Source of the DNA: JABDGV01 sp964577935
GTDB taxonomy: Bacteria > Chlamydiota > Chlamydiia > Chlamydiales > FEN-1388
Direction of reading: 5' to 3'
Assembly: GCA_964577935.1 (NCBI GenBank)
Contig: CAZOAJ010000028.1
Location: 1-11,357, forward strand
DNA: 11,357 nucleotides
The notes below the pieces were generated by a model. That model did not search any database, was not told where the DNA came from, and worked only from the letters and a program-made list of their open reading frames with translations. Positions 1 to 6,735 of the stretch are shown here, piece after piece; position 1 is the stretch's first letter; each line of letters begins with the position of its first letter. A program made the position numbers and the translations under genes.

Positions 1-43
1 AAATCCGCAAATATTAATTTGTTTAATTCAAAAAAAATAAACT

Positions 44-77
44 TGCTGATTCTACTCTTCAACTAACTTTATCAGCA
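44..77. repeat. 7-bp inverted repeat upstream of murI
   Basis: TGCTGAT at 44-50 is exactly repeated in inverted form as ATCAGCA at 71-77, with a 20-nt spacer. It lies in the AT-rich noncoding leader before the first gene. The arm spacing of 27 bp between starts, roughly 2.5 helical turns, and the position upstream of a possible -10 box would fit a regulator site. Arms this short also arise by chance, and nothing else supports a function. Confidence 0.25.
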
Positions 78-86
78 TCAAATAAA

Positions 87-92
87 TACAAT
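87..92 (+). promoter_or_regulatory. Possible -10 box for the murI-metK block
   Basis: TACAAT at 87-92 is one mismatch from the sigma-70 -10 consensus and would start transcription near position 99, ahead of either candidate murI start. No good -35 hexamer lies 16-18 bp upstream; the sequence there (TAACTT/AACTTT around 64-70) is poor. It is a weak prediction from consensus matching only. Confidence 0.25.
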
Positions 93-122
93 CTGAGCTG
101 CGATCGAAATCGTTTAAACCAT

Positions 123-989
123 ATGGACAAACCTCAGTGCAACATTTTCAAGAATCGAGTATTGTTCGCAGAAACTCAAAAGCTGTGTTGCCCTGTGAAA
201 ATTGGAATATTTGATTCAGGTGTCGGCGGACTTACCGTCCTGAAAGAAGCCTATGCTCTTATGCCGCAAAACCATTTTGTCTACTTTGGGGATTCCGCAC
301 GCTTTCCGTACGGCACAAAAAGCCCCAAGACATTGATCAAATACTCTATTGAAAACTCGCTTTTTCTATTGGATAAGGGGGTTGATGTTATTCTTATAGC
401 ATGCAATACAGCATCAAGCTGCGCCCTTGAACCGCTTCAAAGACACTTTTCTGTCCCGATCATCGACGTAATAACACCTGCCATTCGAAAAGGGCTGCAA
501 GCAACTCATAATGGAAGAATAGGCATTATTGGAACAACAGCGCTTGTTCAATCTAAAACATACCAAAAACGCCTCAAAGAAGAATCAAAAAACGACCTTG
601 ATATCACTCTCTTCCCTAGAGCATGCCCCCTCCTTATTTCTTTAATTGAAGAAAATTTTATTGATACAGCCATCAAAAAGGCAATCCTGGATTTCTATTT
701 ATCTCCTCTTCGCAAGCACGGAATAGATACCTTAATTCTGGCATGCACACACTTTCCTCTTATTCATGAAGATATTCAAAAGGCCATAGGAGATACTGTT
801 TCTCTTATCAATCCAAGTAAAGCATGCGCTGAAGAAGTCTTCAATCTGTATAAAAAAGCCAATTCTTCTGCGTCAGACAAGAGTACTCCTGGGCAAATCG
901 ATTTTTATGTTTCGGATGATCCAAAACGCTTTAAAAGGGCTGGAGAGGCATTTTTAGGAATTCCGATCAAAAAAGTGCATGTGATATAG
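123..989 (+). CDS. murI: Glutamate racemase MurI
   Basis: This is a cofactor-independent racemase that converts L-glutamate to D-glutamate in the cytoplasm for the second residue of the peptidoglycan stem peptide. The family landmarks are all present (numbering from the ATG at 123): KIGIFDSGVGGLTVL with the binding-site Asp31-Ser32, GDSARFPYG near 56-64, the first catalytic cysteine Cys94 in ACNTASS, and the second, Cys208, in ACTHFPLI with Thr209-His210. The length is 288 residues, against about 265-285 in the family. The first 24 residues do not resemble the family and precede the usual KIGIFDSG start. An in-frame GTG at 195 would give 264 residues and is a realistic alternative. Neither start has a clear Shine-Dalgarno. 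metK follows after 2 bp, so the two are probably cotranscribed. Known contrast: Chlamydiaceae lack MurI and use DapF for this step. Confidence 0.95.
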   Translation: MDKPQCNIFKNRVLFAETQKLCCPVKIGIFDSGVGGLTVLKEAYALMPQNHFVYFGDSARFPYGTKSPKTLIKYSIENSLFLLDKGVDVILIACNTASSCALEPLQRHFSVPIIDVITPAIRKGLQATHNGRIGIIGTTALVQSKTYQKRLKEESKNDLDITLFPRACPLLISLIEENFIDTAIKKAILDFYLSPLRKHGIDTLILACTHFPLIHEDIQKAIGDTVSLINPSKACAEEVFNLYKKANSSASDKSTPGQIDFYVSDDPKRFKRAGEAFLGIPIKKVHVI

Positions 990-991
990 CT

Positions 992-2167
992 ATGAGCCAA
1001 TTTAAAATTGCAGAGGCAGCAGCACGAGGACATCCTGATAAGCTCGCAGATCAAATTTCAGATAAAATTCTCGACGAATGTAGAATCCAAGATCCTTTTT
1101 CAAGGGTTGGGGTTGAAGTTCTTATATCAAAGAACGTTGTTGTTATCGGGGGAGAAATCTCAACAAATGCTGAAGTTGACTATATCGATTGTGCCCAAAA
1201 AGTTATTAGGTCTGCTGGATACAACTCACAATGGGGCTATGACCCGAACACGTTAGATTATGTTATAGCAATTTCTCAGCAATCCCCTGAAATAGCACAG
1301 AGTATTATATCTCCAAGTATTATGCCTCCAAGGAGCCCCAACTCGAAAACCCGAGCTGGAGACCAAGGAGTCATGTACGGAATGGCCATTAATGAGACAG
1401 AAGATCTCATGCCGCTCCCTATTACCTTGGCACACTCAATTATGAAGAGTCGAGACACTCTTTCGCATTCCTCAAACCTTATCGGCCCGGATGGCAAATG
1501 CGAAATCTCCATTCGATATGAAAATATTAATAATATATCACGGCCGATTGAAATCAGCTATGTCCTCATATCGTCCCAACATGCAGTCTCTGCATCTCAC
1601 GAAGAGGTGAAACAGGCTCTTTATGATTCAATTGCTCAAGTGCTTCCTCATAGTCTCATAACTGAGAACACACAAATATGTATTAATCCCTCCAAAAAAT
1701 TTACAGTGGGCGGGCCGCTTGCAGATACAGGATTGACCGGCAGGAAGATCATATCTGATACTTACGGCCCATCATATCCTCATGGAGGAGGAGCTTTTTC
1801 AGGAAAAGATCCTACTAAGATGGACCGGACCGGAGCCTATGCGGCTCGATATGCAGCAAAACACGTTGTTTCAGCAAAACTTGCATCCTTTTGCGAGATT
1901 TGGCTTGCTTATGCAATCGGAAATCCAGATCCTGTCGCGGTGTCAGTCGATACTCGATCAACCGGAACGGTGCCCGATTTTATCATAGCCGAAGCTCTTC
2001 GTGAAATCTTCGACTTTTCAGTAGATGGAATAATCAGTATGCTACAGCTAAACTCTTGCTCATTTTTTTCAACAGCATGGAGAGGTCATTTTGGAGGTTC
2101 TTCCCTCCCGTGGGAAAGGCTTGATCGAATTGAAGAATTACGTGCACAAGTACAGAGAAAGCTATGA
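992..2167 (+). CDS. metK: S-adenosylmethionine synthetase MetK (divergent)
   Basis: This enzyme makes S-adenosylmethionine from methionine and ATP in the cytoplasm. At 391 residues it has normal length and three-domain organisation. Active-site elements seen: GHPDK at 13-17 (His14, Asp16), GGE at 53-55, Lys169 in GPDGK, TGRK at 249-252, and the phosphate-binding loop GGGAFSGKD at 265-273 with Lys272, Lys276 and Asp278. The first family signature is altered: the usual GAGDQG is RAGDQG (121-126), and the aromatic residue expected five positions after it is Met131. The Glu usually just before GHPDK is Arg12. The mobile-loop region (about 104-121) carries several prolines and is unlike the common sequence. 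Since the catalytic lysines, Asp and His are all kept, I expect an active enzyme. It starts 2 bp after murI without a visible ribosome site, and its stop overlaps the next ATG (ATGA). Confidence 0.93.
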   Translation: MSQFKIAEAAARGHPDKLADQISDKILDECRIQDPFSRVGVEVLISKNVVVIGGEISTNAEVDYIDCAQKVIRSAGYNSQWGYDPNTLDYVIAISQQSPEIAQSIISPSIMPPRSPNSKTRAGDQGVMYGMAINETEDLMPLPITLAHSIMKSRDTLSHSSNLIGPDGKCEISIRYENINNISRPIEISYVLISSQHAVSASHEEVKQALYDSIAQVLPHSLITENTQICINPSKKFTVGGPLADTGLTGRKIISDTYGPSYPHGGGAFSGKDPTKMDRTGAYAARYAAKHVVSAKLASFCEIWLAYAIGNPDPVAVSVDTRSTGTVPDFIIAEALREIFDFSVDGIISMLQLNSCSFFSTAWRGHFGGSSLPWERLDRIEELRAQVQRKL

Positions 2168-2814
2168 TTTCAGGACATGACGAGGCAGCAACCAAAGAAA
2201 TCCACTACCAAACTATTTTTCCTTTTTTCCAATGGAAGAGCTTTTTTCTATTCTGCACATTCCTCTCGGTCGCGGTTGTTTATGCACTCTCAACATCCGA
2301 TATTTTTACGGTTCCTAAAGAGGTTCAAGAGTCCTATGCACATTTTAAAGTTTCAATGCAGCGTTATGAAAGCAACCCCCTCTACTGGGATTTAAAGCAA
2401 CGAAATTTGGTTGATGAAGTAAAAAGAGATATAGATAAAACGGGCGGACGTCATGCAGATATCATCCTTCAGGATGCTACGGGAGAAATGATTATCTCCT
2501 ATCTGACAAAAGAACTCCACTTTCCTCTCGAACGTCTTAAAACAATTGCTATAACCCCTAAGGCGACCTCTTCAAGCCTTTCTTTTGTTATTTCAAAGAT
2601 CGATCACGGAGTCTGGCCATTAGAAATTATTCTTTCACTAGAAGTTGAAATGACCATCAATAATGGAAAAGTCCATCTCCTGTTCGCCCGCCTTAGAAGA
2701 GGAAGTCAGGATCTTGCAACAGGACTTACGTGGGCTTACTTTGGTCCGAATCTTGAATGGCTTAGAAGGCTTAACCTCGCATCAATGAAGGCATCTCAAG
2801 GCAATGTCTTCTGA
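2164..2814 (+). CDS. Hypothetical protein with one N-terminal membrane segment
   Basis: I do not recognise this 216-residue protein. A polar N-terminus (1-20) is followed by one hydrophobic helix at about 25-42, then a soluble mixed alpha/beta portion, so it is probably a bitopic inner-membrane protein. Lys11 and Lys25 before the helix favour a cytoplasmic N-terminus and a periplasmic C-terminal domain. A DIILQDATGEMIISY stretch and the alternating pattern of 130-180 (TIAITPKATSSSLSFVI and following) suggest beta structure. There are only two histidines and one cysteine in the soluble part or helix that could be checked for conservation, and no catalytic motif. Its ATG overlaps the metK stop by 4 bp, and its end overlaps the NFACT-R gene by 11 bp, so its synthesis is probably coupled to both. 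This makes it a genuine gene despite lacking a family assignment. Confidence 0.75.
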   Translation: MISGHDEAATKEIHYQTIFPFFQWKSFFLFCTFLSVAVVYALSTSDIFTVPKEVQESYAHFKVSMQRYESNPLYWDLKQRNLVDEVKRDIDKTGGRHADIILQDATGEMIISYLTKELHFPLERLKTIAITPKATSSSLSFVISKIDHGVWPLEIILSLEVEMTINNGKVHLLFARLRRGSQDLATGLTWAYFGPNLEWLRRLNLASMKASQGNVF

Positions 2815-3658
2815 ACAGATTATAAGAATACGAAGATCCCTGCAAAGAAGACTTTCTTCAATATGTAAGGCCATTGAAAGAAATGAAGCGCTTATCGTTC
2901 AAGCAATGAAAGCTGAAGAGTTTTTACATACTGCTGATCTGATCAAGAGCGTCCTACATACAGTCAATAAAGAGAGAAGTTCTCGAAAAGAATGCCTTTC
3001 CATTATGGCTTTCGATTGGCTTTTGGATGGAAAGAAAGTCGTTATTGAAGCTCCTCAAGGAATATCGGCTGCAAAGCATATGAAGGATCTTTATGTGCTT
3101 GGGCATCGCCTGATTCGAGGAAGAGATAAGCTTTTTGCTCATCATAAAGTGCTTCTTATTCGTAAAGAGGAAGCTCAAAATATTCTTTCACGATTTGATA
3201 GCGGAGAAGAGGTCCTACTCCCTCAAAAACCGATTTCAGAAAAAGAACATATCCTTCAAAAGCCTTATAGATCATATATAGCTTCAACAGGAGAGAAGAT
3301 TTTCGTCGGCAAGGACGAATCCTCAAATCACTTTATTACTTTTCATGTAGCAAAAGGAGATGACTTTTGGCTCCATGCTGAAGGAATTGAGGGGGCCCAC
3401 GTCATCATTCGTAAAAAAGAGGGAACAGTATCTCCTACAGCACTCGAAGAGGCATCTCTCTTAGCCGCATATTTTAGCAAAGGGCGAAAAGGAGGAGGTA
3501 TTGACGGGTCGACAATACCGGTAATCTACGCTTATCGCCGAGATCTCTATCGGAAAAAAGGCATGGCCCAAGGTAAAGTGCTTGTTCGAACATCGAAAGT
3601 ACTTCATCCTGAGCTCAATAAAGAACGTATAGAAGAGATTCTTAATCGTCGGATTTAA
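2804..3658 (+). CDS. NFACT-R (DUF814) protein, RqcH/NEMF-like C-terminal half
   Basis: Residues about 156-268 of this 284-residue protein match the NFACT-R RNA-binding domain: YIASTGEKIFVGKD, then GDDFWLHAEG (185-194), GAHVIIRK, an EEASLLAAYFSKGR helix (215-228), and a basic RKKGMAQGKVLV segment. Residues 10-130 look like the coiled-coil/middle region of RqcH: a charged helix, a short linker with VVIEAPQG, then AAKHMKDLYVLGHRL, resembling the 'NAxxYFxxYxKLK' helix. Missing are the NFACT-N domain, with the Asp-Arg pair needed for alanine tailing, and the helix-hairpin-helix. In full-length relatives the protein binds 60S/50S-peptidyl-tRNA complexes in ribosome rescue. A role on ribosomes or tRNA is therefore an inference for this short form. 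It overlaps the previous gene by 11 bp, with AAGG just upstream as a weak ribosome site, and converges by 17 bp on the response-regulator gene. Confidence 0.85.
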   Translation: MSSEQIIRIRRSLQRRLSSICKAIERNEALIVQAMKAEEFLHTADLIKSVLHTVNKERSSRKECLSIMAFDWLLDGKKVVIEAPQGISAAKHMKDLYVLGHRLIRGRDKLFAHHKVLLIRKEEAQNILSRFDSGEEVLLPQKPISEKEHILQKPYRSYIASTGEKIFVGKDESSNHFITFHVAKGDDFWLHAEGIEGAHVIIRKKEGTVSPTALEEASLLAAYFSKGRKGGGIDGSTIPVIYAYRRDLYRKKGMAQGKVLVRTSKVLHPELNKERIEEILNRRI

Positions 3659-4331
3659 ACCGATACCCAACTCCACGAACAGTTTCAATATGATCAAAGT
3701 TTGGACCAAGCTTTTTACGCAATGCAGCAATATGCACGTCAATATTTCGGTCGACTACAAACGCATCATCACTTTGAAGATCGTCTAAGAGCTGATTTCT
3801 TGTAAGAACTTTACCTTTGTTCGTGACAAGCCGTCTTAATATCCCAAATTCGGAGAGGGTAAGTTGTATTGACTTATCCTTTTTCTTCACGAGATACTTT
3901 TCAAATTCAATGATATAATCACCAAAGCTCACAACATGAACCGGTTTTTCACCTTCTCTGTGTCTTCGGAGAATCGCTTTTATTCTTGAAAAAAGAACAC
4001 GTGGAGAAAAGGGCTTTGCTACATAATCATCTGCACCAAGCTCAAGCCCTAAGACCACATCTGTTTCTTCGCTTTTTGCCGAAACCATAATAATCGGGAT
4101 ATGACGAAGATCTGGATTTGTCTTGATTTTTCTGCATACATCAAGACCGCTTTGCCCAGGAAGCATAATATCGAGAACGACCAAATCAGGCAGCTCCTTT
4201 TGGACAAGCTCCAAGCCATTTAATCCATCAACAGCAACAAGCAATTTATACCCTGAAATTTCAGCCTGCAGCTTAATCAAAGCGGCAATATCTTCTTCAT
4301 CTTCGATCAGAACAATCTTAGTTTTTTGCAT
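3642..4331 (-). CDS. OmpR/PhoB-family response regulator
   Basis: This is a 229-residue two-component DNA-binding regulator. The receiver domain (about 3-118) has the complete phosphorylation set: acidic pair Glu10-Asp11, phospho-acceptor Asp54 in VVLDIMLPG, Ser84 in SAK, and Lys106 in AKPF. The winged-helix domain (about 130-226) shows LTLSEFGILRRLV, a recognition helix RNIDVHIAALRKKLG, and the wing ending IETVRGVGYRF. The start used is the ATG at 4331, which gives MQKTKIVLIEDEED, the usual N-terminus. An in-frame ATG at 4430 would add 33 unrelated residues and is unlikely. No histidine kinase lies in the window, so the partner is unknown. All key residues are intact, unlike the atypical chlamydial ChxR, so I expect ordinary phosphorylation control. 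It is convergent with, and overlaps by 17 bp, the NFACT-R gene. I cannot tell PhoB from other OmpR-type members. Confidence 0.93.
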   Translation of the reverse strand: MQKTKIVLIEDEEDIAALIKLQAEISGYKLLVAVDGLNGLELVQKELPDLVVLDIMLPGQSGLDVCRKIKTNPDLRHIPIIMVSAKSEETDVVLGLELGADDYVAKPFSPRVLFSRIKAILRRHREGEKPVHVVSFGDYIIEFEKYLVKKKDKSIQLTLSEFGILRRLVTNKGKVLTRNQLLDDLQSDDAFVVDRNIDVHIAALRKKLGPNFDHIETVRGVGYRFKSDD

Positions 4332-4652
4332 GGTATTGTTATGTGTAAGAACTCTCAAGGGGTCTGTAAAAAACGAATATGATCTATATACGTTGCAATC
4401 AAAAATGTTTGCCGCAGTCAATTCGTACAAGCTCTATTGCTTGATTAATTCGTACGCACCCTTTAATCGAGTTCGTTTTACAAGTTCTTTTTTAGGGCAT
4501 AAATATAGCAGGAAATCAGATCTTATTCAAATGCGATAATAAGACCACCATCGAGACCGATCTCATTTCTGGAAATTCAGAATTATTTCGTGACGACTTC
4601 TCTATAAATTGTTAGTCTTGATGAGGAAATAATTTAATACCCCCATTTTATT
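4332..4652. promoter_or_regulatory. Divergent intergenic region, 321 bp
   Basis: This stretch separates the minus-strand regulator gene from the plus-strand transporter gene, so it should hold promoters for both. I see no tRNA, small RNA fold or convincing short gene. Notable content: a duplicated AATTCGTAC flanking a small hairpin (listed separately), a second loose direct repeat AGTTCGTTTT (4470-4479) and AGTTCTTTTT (4483-4492), and TATAAA at 4603-4608 as a possible -10 for the transporter, without a good -35. No clean promoter is visible for the regulator gene. Confidence 0.5.
4420..4455. repeat. Direct repeat AATTCGTAC flanking a small hairpin
   Basis: AATTCGTAC occurs at 4420-4428 and again at 4447-4455, 27 bp apart. 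Between them CAAGC (4428-4432) and GCTTG (4439-4443) form a 5-bp inverted repeat with a 6-nt loop. The element lies about 90-125 bp upstream of the response-regulator start and about 200 bp upstream of the transporter start. Tandem direct repeats are the usual target of OmpR-type dimers, so self-regulation is conceivable. The 27-bp spacing is, however, not the typical 10-11 bp. Confidence 0.35.
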
Positions 4653-5600
4653 GTGATACTCGTATTTGTCGTATTTGCACTCTTTGCTTCAGTTTTTACT
4701 ATCCAAAAAGAAGCGTTGTTTTACACTTCGCCCTTCTTTCTTGTAGGATCAAGAATGCTTCTTGCAGGCATTTTACTCTTGATTATATCTAAATGTAAAA
4801 AAAAGCCGCTGTTTCAGCCCTTACATAGAGGCAAAGGATTATTCGAAATTATCGCGCTTTCAATTGCAAATATTTATATCACAAATGTGCTTGAACTGTG
4901 GGGCCTTAAATACCTCACATCTTTCAAAACCTGCTTTCTTTACTCCCTCTCTCCCTTTCTTTCTGCATTAATTGCATATCTTGCCTGGGGAGACAAGCTT
5001 ACAAAAAACAAATGGATAGGCTTAAGTATCGGCTTTGTAGGATTTATACCGATGCTTTTGACAAGCACGTCTCTTGAAAAAGCTGTCGGAGAGCTCTGGG
5101 TCTTTTCATGGCCTGAACTTGCAATTTTAGGTGCAGTTGTCACCTCTGTCTTTGGCTGGATTGTTTTAAAAGAGTTGATAGATAACTACAATGTCCATCC
5201 TCTTGTTGCAAACGGCTGGTCAATGCTTATCGGCGGATCTCTAGCACTACTTCATTCGGCAATTTTTGAAGCATGGAACCCTATTCCTGTAACCGATTTT
5301 TCCAGCTTTCTTAAATGGACGCTCTTATTGATTTTAATCTCGAACATTCTTGCCTATAACCTTTATGGGTATCTATTAAAGCGTTTTTCACCTACATTTT
5401 TATCATTCGCTGGTTTATCGACACCACTTTTCACAGCATTATTTGGATGGGTATTTCTCAGAGAAGAGGTTACCCCGATATTTTTTGTATCGATATTTAT
5501 CGTTTTTATCGGCTTAACGTTGTTCTATAGAGAAGAGCTTAAAAAGAATGTCGAAGGAAAAGAAATCCATCCTTTGGAAAGCGCACCGCCGGCTCCTTGA
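4653..5600 (+). CDS. EamA/DMT-superfamily transporter
   Basis: This 315-residue polytopic inner-membrane protein has about ten hydrophobic segments arranged as two EamA halves. The first half shows PFFLVGSRMLLAG near 26-38, then ELWGLKYLTSFKTCFLYSLS and KWIGLSIGFVGFIPMLL. The second half shows FSPTFLSFAGLSTPLFTALFGW followed by REEVTP and a last helix. It ends in a polar tail rich in Glu, Lys and Pro. The family exports or exchanges small metabolites, and the substrate cannot be read from sequence. The Chlamydia trachomatis SAM importer CTL843 is a ten-helix member of the same superfamily, so a SAM role is possible but unproven. The start is GTG at 4653: an in-frame stop at 4635-4637 excludes an upstream start, and the next ATG would remove the first helix. 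A GAGG at 4623-4626 is too distant to serve as a normal ribosome site. It heads the plus-strand block ending with rsmD. Confidence 0.9.
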   Translation: MILVFVVFALFASVFTIQKEALFYTSPFFLVGSRMLLAGILLLIISKCKKKPLFQPLHRGKGLFEIIALSIANIYITNVLELWGLKYLTSFKTCFLYSLSPFLSALIAYLAWGDKLTKNKWIGLSIGFVGFIPMLLTSTSLEKAVGELWVFSWPELAILGAVVTSVFGWIVLKELIDNYNVHPLVANGWSMLIGGSLALLHSAIFEAWNPIPVTDFSSFLKWTLLLILISNILAYNLYGYLLKRFSPTFLSFAGLSTPLFTALFGWVFLREEVTPIFFVSIFIVFIGLTLFYREELKKNVEGKEIHPLESAPPAP

Positions 5601-5670
5601 AAATAACACTCTCTTTTTATGAATTTCGTGAGCTTCTTTGTTGCTGGGAATAGGAAGTCTTTGATTTTCT

Positions 5671-6735
5671 ATGTTTACAAAAGTGAAGCGACCAATACCT
5701 ATGCAAATAGCTTTTAGCCAACTTATAGAGAACGAGCCAATAGGACACACTCTCACTTCTTCAATGAGAACGAGTCTTTTAAAGCTATTATCACGGCGAA
5801 TTATTCTTCAAATTTTCTCAAGTGCTACATGCCTCGCTCTAGGATTTGCTATTGGAATATGCCTGATTGCTAACTCACTGCACAACTTCTCACACGTAAC
5901 CCATGTTTCAAATTTAACGCTGGGAATCCTTATATCGCTATTTTGTTTCTCTTTGATCACTTGGTACCTCATCCAAATTTGGTATGAAAGCGAATGGATC
6001 GATTCGATCAAGACCTCTATAGACACCTATAAGCCGCAGCTCATCTCTTCTGAAAAAAAAGCTCAACTCTTCTTTGAAGAAGCTCAGTTCTTTCGCTCTC
6101 CAACTTTTTCGCCTTGTGTGCTCCCGGGTATTATCCAGAAAATTCCCTTCTCACGAAGCCTCCAAGAAAAGCTGAATCAAATTATTATTTTCTTTTTTTG
6201 GAAAAAAAAGCTGGATATTGTTGAGTCCTTAATGATCTCTTCCGCATCAAACAGAATCGATGTTATCCAAGACAGCCCACTCGATCCTAAAGCACATGCA
6301 GAACTTGCAAATAGCTACGTTTCGTTATCCCAACTCTTTCAAGATGCGAAATCGTTTCGCAATCGATATGGGTTTTACTCAAAAATTCCCTACCCAAAAC
6401 ATGCAAAAGAAGTCGATCTTAAACATACACATTATGCAAAACTTGCCGTTCAAGAATTAATGATTGTATCTCAATTTGCACAAGATGCCCTTTGGGTATT
6501 TGAACAGCTAGCTATGAGCTATCGTGAATTAGAAATGCATGAGGAAGAACTAGAAGCCTGGACTCAAGTTTTAAAGCTTGCCCCAGATGATATTCAAGCA
6601 TATGTGCGAACAGGCCTTCTTGCCTTCCAACTCAAATTACCTAAAATCGGTTTAGAGGCCTATTCAAAGCTTAAAGAAATCTCACCTCTTCAAGCCTGTG
6701 AGGTCATTTCGGCGTACAAGGAATGTCTTAAGTGA
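5671..6735 (+). CDS. Two-TM membrane protein with C-terminal TPR-like helices
   Basis: This 354-residue protein is of no family I can name. After a soluble N-terminus (1-42) come two hydrophobic helices at about 45-70 and 80-104, joined by a short loop, then a cytoplasmic-looking helical region. Residues about 265-345 read as tetratricopeptide repeats: ALWVFEQLAMSYRELEMHEE, then LEAWTQVLKLAPDDIQAYV, then LLAFQLKLPKIGLEAYSKL. TPRs normally bind protein partners, so an assembly or scaffold role at the inner membrane is a reasonable inference. The start at 5671 has AGGAAG at 5652-5657, 13 nt upstream, a loose ribosome site. ATGs at 5701 and 5764 are possible alternatives that keep both helices. 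It lies 70 bp after the transporter gene and overlaps the GTG start of rsmD by 4 bp (GTGA), so expression with rsmD is likely coupled. Confidence 0.75.
   Translation: MFTKVKRPIPMQIAFSQLIENEPIGHTLTSSMRTSLLKLLSRRIILQIFSSATCLALGFAIGICLIANSLHNFSHVTHVSNLTLGILISLFCFSLITWYLIQIWYESEWIDSIKTSIDTYKPQLISSEKKAQLFFEEAQFFRSPTFSPCVLPGIIQKIPFSRSLQEKLNQIIIFFFWKKKLDIVESLMISSASNRIDVIQDSPLDPKAHAELANSYVSLSQLFQDAKSFRNRYGFYSKIPYPKHAKEVDLKHTHYAKLAVQELMIVSQFAQDALWVFEQLAMSYRELEMHEEELEAWTQVLKLAPDDIQAYVRTGLLAFQLKLPKIGLEAYSKLKEISPLQACEVISAYKECLK

Noticed and set aside
992..2167. metK as a decaying pseudogene, as in some intracellular bacteria.
   Set aside because: The frame is intact at full length, and all catalytic lysines, His14 and Asp16 remain.
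4332..4430. N-terminal extension of the response regulator to an ATG at 4430.
   Set aside because: The added 33 residues do not resemble any receiver-domain N-terminus, while the ATG at 4331 gives the normal MQKTKIVLIEDEED start.
4123..4539. Plus-strand open frame reading through the regulator gene into the intergenic region, considered as a small gene.
   Set aside because: About half of it is antisense to the well-supported regulator, and its product is Ser-rich with no recognisable fold or ribosome site.
4332..4652. tRNA or riboswitch (for example SAM-responsive) in the 321-bp gap.
   Set aside because: No cloverleaf, T-loop signature or SAM-riboswitch core could be recognised by eye, only small repeats.
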